Under the pieces are notes generated by a model. That model saw only the letters and a list, made by a program, of their open reading frames with translations, was not told the DNA's origin and did no database searches. Shown here piece by piece: positions 59,331 through 64,000 of a DNA stretch of 64,000 nt (positions are counted from its first letter, which is position 1; the number at the start of each line of letters is the position of its first letter). Location of the stretch: the NCBI GenBank assembly GCA_018417955.1, contig JACTVC010000042.1:62001-126000 (forward strand), in the 5' to 3' direction. This stretch comes from Laccaria trichodermophora (lineage: Eukaryota; Basidiomycota; Agaricomycetes; Agaricales; Hydnangiaceae). The translations under genes were made by a program, and so were the position numbers.

Positions 59331-59665
59331 CTATACATCTATATGTTTGTATCCTTGTACCTGTGGGCAGTATGTCAGAGAAAGCAAGGGAAAGAATGAA
59401 GAGTCACGGACCCTATTCTCACGAAGCATTTGAATGTATTTGTCTGCTAACCACTTGCAGTTCTCGTAGTGGTTGACTCCTTCACCCCTCTGGCACTTCC
59501 CAAGCTCATTCTGAACGAGACGGGTTTCCATGGCTCGTACCCATGATTCACGGAGGTTGTTTTCCCTCTCTTGTAACTTGGCTAAAAAAATGTAAGAAAT
59601 GAGCTGAAGATGGGCCAAGAATACTAACCTTTTATTTCAGCAGCCTTCGCCTCGTCAATGGCCAT
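59331..59665 (-). CDS. Complex I 12-kDa subunit, NDUFB10/PDSW-like
   Basis: A small protein: MAIDEAKAAEIK at 59665, intron, AKLQERENNLRESWVRAMET, RLVQNELGKCQRGEGVNHYE, NCKWLADKYIQMLRENRV, intron, QGYKHIDV, stop at 59331. The CQRGEGVNHYENCKWLA segment with spaced cysteines is conserved in the fungal NADH:ubiquinone oxidoreductase 12-kDa subunit related to PDSW/NDUFB10, an accessory subunit of the membrane arm facing the intermembrane space. About 80-85 residues, normal for this subunit. It is divergent from the enoyl-CoA hydratase gene (272 bp between starts). Confidence 0.85.
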
Positions 59666-59937
59666 GGTCGGAAGACGGGTGATTCGTGTTGTTGGCTGTT
59701 TGGATCAAGCGGTATAACGATGTGATGAGGTAGTGCATAACTTTAAATCCCAAGTCTCCTCTACTCTGTATTTTGCACCCTTGGTGTGCTCAGTCAATCC
59801 AGCTCTTTTCTACGTTCATTACGTTCTATATGTCTACCCCTCCACATAGGATCGTTTGATAACCGAAATAAATCACATGCCTCGGTATGTCTGCCGTTAA
59901 TATCCCAGCCTCAGGATTATCATCTCATCAACCACAA

Positions 59938-61067
59938 ATGGCACAGTCATTCCCAGCAGAGAAACCATTGATCACATTAACTCACCGTATGTTGCTTTTT
60001 CGATAATGTTCTCGCTTGGTTTTCATTGTTCCTCCAGCGAAACAATCATTATGGATCATTGAATTGCACAACGGTCAAGACAATCGTTTAACACTCGAAC
60101 TTGTTGATAACGGCCTCAAGCCCGCGCTCGACACTGTAGAGCGGGAATGGCGCGACCAGTGGAGAGCAGCACAGAAGGCCAAGAACTTAGAGGCAGGCAG
60201 GGGCGCTCTCATTATTGTTGGTCGGAAGGACCAGGACAAGTTCTTTAGCAACGGTGTGTACATTCCAGCTCTTTTTCTCATGGCACTTATATTTACTCGA
60301 AAAGGTCTGGACTTTCCCAACGTCGTCACAAACCCAAACTTTTTCCCTAGTCAGTGTTCCTTGAAAGCGCGATACCCTTTTTTAACGCCTGAATATCAGC
60401 TACATTCAACCCATTGTTGGCCCGGTTATTAGCCTTCCCGAGTTCGTTGCATAATTACTTTCATCACCTGCACCGTCGACTAAACGCTCCTCCTACAGTT
60501 CCCACCATTGCTGCTATTAACGGCCACTGTTTTGCTGGTGGTTTCATGCTTTCGTTGGCATGCGATTATCGCGTCATGACTGATGGAAGCAAACGAAACG
60601 CATGGCTGTGTATGAATGAGGTGGGCTCCCACAGCGTCTGGCATGCAGGTGTCACCGCTAAAAAATATTCTCACAGGTGCACTTCGGCGCAATTTGGCCA
60701 CTGTCTTTCGCGACAATTCTGCGTGCTAAAGTCGGCGACCATCGTTTGCAACGCAAGATTGCTCTTGAGGGCCACCGATTCACTGCCACTGAAGCATACG
60801 CCGACGGCCTACTTGATCATATCGTCAAGGGAAATACCGCAGATGTTTTGGCAAAAGCTGAGGAAGTTGGGGAGAAGTTTAGCGCGAATGCAGCCAACGG
60901 CGTATGGGGTTTGATCAAGGTAAGAGAATTTACAACCGTCAGTTTGATCAATTTCTGATTTCCCACTCAAGAGCGATCTTTACCGCGACACTTTGGAGAT
61001 GATACGGAGGGATACCAGGCTAATGAGTGCCCAAATAGACGATGCTGCTGCTAAGGCACGATTGTAA
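59938..61067 (+). CDS. Enoyl-CoA hydratase/isomerase family protein, peroxisomal
   Basis: Starts MAQSFPAEKPLITLTH at 59938; a 5' intron then leads to PKQSLWIIELHNGQDNRLTL. Crotonase-fold landmarks: GALIIVGRKDQDKFFSNGLD (first oxyanion region; joined across an intron), VPTIAAINGHCFAGGFMLSL (second oxyanion-hole segment), ACDYRVMTDGSKRNAWLCMN, RKIALEGHRFTATEAYADGL and DHIVKGNTADVLAKAEEVG. It ends DDAAAKARL with TAA at 61065. The terminal ARL is an accepted variant of the PTS1 peroxisomal signal (small/Ala-Arg-Leu), so a role in fatty-acid beta-oxidation, for example a delta3,delta2-enoyl-CoA isomerase, is likely. Hydratase versus isomerase cannot be decided from these motifs. Confidence 0.88.
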
Positions 61068-61156
61068 TTTGCAGCAGGAGCCGCAGCAATGAGAACTATT
61101 TATAGCTTACCAGCATGTGACTTCGGCGTTGTCTATGTTACAGTGTATTATTACAG

Positions 61157-61166
61157 TATATAAAGG
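61157..61166 (+). promoter_or_regulatory. TATA box of the aspartic protease gene
   Basis: TATATAAAGG, 147-156 bp upstream of the ATG at 61313 and followed by a long pyrimidine-rich stretch (ttccctttcagcttttcttc and further). Typical of strongly regulated secreted-protein genes. Confidence 0.5.
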
Positions 61167-61312
61167 ATCATCAGCTTTGTTGTTTCCCTCCAACTTTCTT
61201 TTCTTCCCTTTCAGCTTTTCTTCACGGCGCGCGCCCCAGGTCGGGCCTTCTTGTTCGCTCCTTTCACTTAGCTTTCTACTTTCCTTGCTTGCTCTATTGT
61301 GCTTTTCTCGTC

Positions 61313-63134
61313 ATGCAACTGCAACTCTCCTTTTCAGCCCTGCTAGCAGGTTTTGCTTTAGTGCTGTCCTTACAGGTTTTGGATGCGGCGCCTATCCCAA
61401 AGCCGGGATCCAGCGTTAGCATGGTTACACTTCCTTTGAAGCGCATGGAACAAGTGCGAAACGTCCACCCTCTGATTGTATGTGTTTTAATCTTAAAGCC
61501 ACGCTGTATGATATACCTGATCCTCGTTTGTGCAGCTTCTCCAACAACACATAAACCGTAGTAACCGTCGTCTCGCTCGCATATCGGGACGCACTGAGCC
61601 AACCGTGGAGTTTCTCGAACGAGAGCTTCAGAAACGGGTTTATGCCGTTGAAGGACCTGAGGGTCTGGAGAGGCGACTCAATCGCAATGGCGTACCTAGC
61701 AGCGAAGGAAACGTTTTGGAAAAGCGTTACAATCGCTTTGGTGTTCCAGAGAAAGCCAAGCCCTCCGTTGGTGCTGACTCTTTGGCCGTTCTCAAGAAGG
61801 GCAGTGGTAACGCTGGTCAGCAAAAAAGTAACGTTGCTGTCGCCAATACTCCAACTGCCAATAGCTCTTTGGGTTTGGACATCGAGTAAGTCTTGACTCT
61901 GTAATTAATGGACGAAACCAACATCATCTTTTAGGGCTAAGGACGTCGGTTACCTCGCTACTGTTCAGATGGGAACGCCACCTCGTGATTTCCTCATTCT
62001 CATGGACTCCGGATCAGCCGACCTGTGGGTTGGCGCCGAAAACTGCCAATCTCAAAACGGTGGAGGGTGTGGCAACCACAACTTCCTAGGACCTCTGTCG
62101 TCAAGCTCCTTTGCAGACTCTCAAGCACCCTTTAAGGTCACCTACGGAACTGGTCAAGTATCTGGAACCATTGTTCAGGACAACATCAATATCGCGGGAC
62201 TGGCCCTGGATGCGCACACATTTGGCGCTGCTTTGGTAGAGAGCGTTGACTTCTCTGGAGCTCAGACTCCATTCGACGGATTGATGGGTCTGGCTCAATC
62301 CGTACGTATCCAATTGGGGATTGTAAAATTAAGCTTACCGAGGCATTGCAGACTCTTTCTGAGCAACAAACCCCAACGCCCATTGAGTCTCTTGCCCAAG
62401 CTGGCTTGGTCACCGATGCCATCGTCTCATACAAGATTTCTCGTCTGGCCGACAACAAGAATGACGGGGAGATCACCTTTGGGTATACTTGTTTCTATCA
62501 TGATCATGGAATTAAGACCCACTTTTTCATCTTTTTCAGCGGACTGGATGCAACTAAATTTGATCCTAAAACTTTGACTACTGTCCCTAACGTAAACAAG
62601 CAAGGCTTCTGGGAGGCTAACATGGATGCCGCGACCGTCAATGGCAAGGACACCGGGCTCAAAGGACGCACTGCTATCCTCGACACTGGTAAATTCAATC
62701 GTTGTTGTACGATAGGCCACATTGTTGATTATTCTATCATTAGGCACCACTTTGATAGTCGCGCCAGCGTCTGATGCTGCCGCAGTCCACGCTGCTATTC
62801 CTGGAGCTCAATCCGATGGTCAAGGGGGTTTCACTCTGCCTTGCACCACCACAGCCAGCGTTGCGCTCACTTTTGGTGGTCAAACCTTCACCATCGATCC
62901 ACGGGATCTTGCCTTCCAACCTGTCAACGCCAACAACCCTCAAGGCGATTGCGTTTCCGGAATAGCGTCAGGAAACATTGGTGGTGCACAGGAATGGCTT
63001 GTGAGTAACCGATTCTGTCGTTTTATTTTTGGTGGTGTTTACCTGAAACGTAGGTTGGCGATGTCTTTTTGAAGAATGCCTACTTTTCGACTGACGTGAC
63101 GAAGAACACTTTGAGCCTTGCCAAGCTGGTGTGA
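61313..63134 (+). CDS. Secreted pepsin-type aspartic protease
   Basis: Starts MQLQLSFSALLAGFALVLSL with a signal peptide ending near LDAAP. A propeptide of about 130 residues follows, with dibasic sites (LQKR, LERR, LEKR) between related segments LNRNGVP and YNRFGVP. The mature enzyme begins near DVGYLATVQMGTPPRDFLIL. The first catalytic motif is MDSGSADLWVG (Asp-Ser-Gly rather than Asp-Thr-Gly); the second is AILDTG/TT, split by an intron. The flap is VTYGTGQVSG. It closes with GDVFLKNAYFSTDVTKNTLS and ends SLAKLV, stop at 63132. A1-family enzymes digest extracellular protein at acid pH. DSG at the first site occurs in fungal members and is compatible with activity. At least five introns. 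Confidence 0.92.
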
Positions 63135-63252
63135 TTGGAGTTGGACAACCATTATCATTAACATTCATTCAAGCATGAGCTGTATATATGTAATTAATGG
63201 ATCGTGTTGAATTGGGAAAGTATGGCGTGATGAAAGATATATATAGTTGCCC

Positions 63253-64000
63253 ATGAAACCAATGTCAGTTATGTCCAAGTTCCCCATCTCCGCGCTGCCA
63301 GTAGCGTCTCCGTCGCAATTACTGATCAATCGTCTTACTCCTGACACACACACAACAAATCCATTTACTTTCCGCACAAATCTCCTCACAACTTCTCCAA
63401 GCCTTCAACGAAGAGCTAGAGTGCGAGAATACCCAAGCACCTACCGTCTTGAAATAATATTGGCTAACTCTCATACCAGCTGCTCTCCCCGCCTTGCCAC
63501 TTCTCATATGTCGCCCCATTCCCAGTTGCCTTTCCCTACGACATTGAGCCTCAGATTAGCTCTAATCCAGCCACGGAAGACAAGGGCGCATACATAGAAA
63601 AATGGCTGGCCGACCGCGAAGCAGTTCATCCCAGCCCACCAGACCCTAATCATACCAATGCCCCGCTCCGGAAATACCTCCCAAACAACAGAGACCAGCC
63701 CCTGGAGCTCATCGGCCTTTCAGAAACGGGTTTGAGGGACTGCGTTCCTCATCTCGATGTTGGAGACGCCTTTGCTGTGCTCGGTAACCCGACTTTGACA
63801 GATGAGTTCAACGAGGACGGCGATGGCGAGCCCTCGGGGGTGGAGGCTGTTGCGGCGCGACAGGATCTTGTCGATGTTCTCAGTGGTCATGCAACCTTGA
63901 TGTCACCCCCAGAAGTTACTGAAGGCGGTTTCGCGCCTTGGTCTCTTCGGTATAGTGGTCACCAATTTGGTTCATGGGCAGGCCAGCTGGGAGACGGGCG
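63253..64000 (+). CDS. SelO/YdiU-family pseudokinase AMPylase, 5' part
   Basis: Begins MKPMSVMSKFPISALPVASP at 63253 (two more in-frame ATGs follow closely). N-terminal family blocks: LLINRLTPDTHTTNPFTFRT, NLLTTSPSLQRRARV, then after an intron HFSYVAPFPVAFPYDIEPQI, KGAYIEKWLADREAVHPSPP, PLELIGLSETGLRDCVPHLD, DAFAVLGNP and, at the window edge, APWSLRYSGHQFGSWAGQLG. The YSGHQFGxWAGQLGDGR block is the hallmark of SelO (UPF0061) proteins, which transfer AMP to Ser/Thr/Tyr of mitochondrial targets under oxidative stress. The gene continues beyond the right end. It follows the protease by 118 bp on the same strand. Confidence 0.9.

Overview
This is a chromosomal window from a basidiomycete fungus, most likely an agaricomycete. 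Genes are dense and cut by many short introns (about 38-60 nt) with GT..AG borders, often with a ctaac/ctgaac-like branch site. Reading frames have to be joined across these introns, so most proteins below were assembled by eye from several exons. Start codons and exon borders are inferred where stated.

Layout, left to right. 0-5 kb: a fungal membrane glycoprotein (-), a DUF1115/RWDD2-like fragment (-) and a Rieske-AIF oxidoreductase (+). 5-16.7 kb: DNA polymerase eta, a cAMP-receptor-like GPCR and CIA30 (all +); Ras, a TRAP-alpha/Irc22-like ER protein and the WD40 protein Swd2/WDR82 (all -); then RPB5 (+), head-to-head with Swd2. 16.7-19.4 kb: gene-poor, with one weak gene candidate. 19.4-24.6 kb: a class I sesquiterpene synthase (+) facing mevalonate kinase (-). 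The mevalonate kinase is read in one frame with an upstream cystathionine beta-lyase. 24.8-27.5 kb: the SWR1 subunit Vps71/ZNHIT1 and homocitrate synthase (+). 27.9-37.4 kb: a GAF-type hybrid histidine kinase and dolichol kinase (-). 37.6-47.1 kb: uracil-DNA glycosylase (+), a bZIP factor (-), XPB/Ssl2 helicase (-) and branchpoint-binding protein (+). 47.3-53.4 kb: a tyrosine-recombinase retrotransposon of DIRS/Ngaro type, apparently complete, with split direct repeats. 53.5-64 kb: rRNA methyltransferase Rcm1/NSUN5 (-), a Ydj1-like J-protein, a GPI-anchored ThuA-domain protein, a complex I subunit (-), an enoyl-CoA hydratase, a secreted aspartic protease and the 5' part of a SelO-family protein.

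Most genes are conserved housekeeping genes in nucleic-acid metabolism (Pol eta, UNG, XPB, RPB5, Swd2, BBP, Rcm1), mitochondrial function (CIA30, a PDSW-like complex I subunit, AIF) and secretory or isoprenoid metabolism (mevalonate kinase, dolichol kinase, TRAP-alpha, sesquiterpene synthase). Several pairs are divergent and share very short promoters.

The two most unusual features are (1) the apparent cystathionine beta-lyase/mevalonate kinase fusion, with no stop and no in-frame ATG between the two enzymes, and (2) the DIRS/Ngaro element. Its A and B repeats are each 100% identical, its catalytic motifs look intact, and its RT and recombinase ORFs appear to be interrupted by spliceosomal introns.
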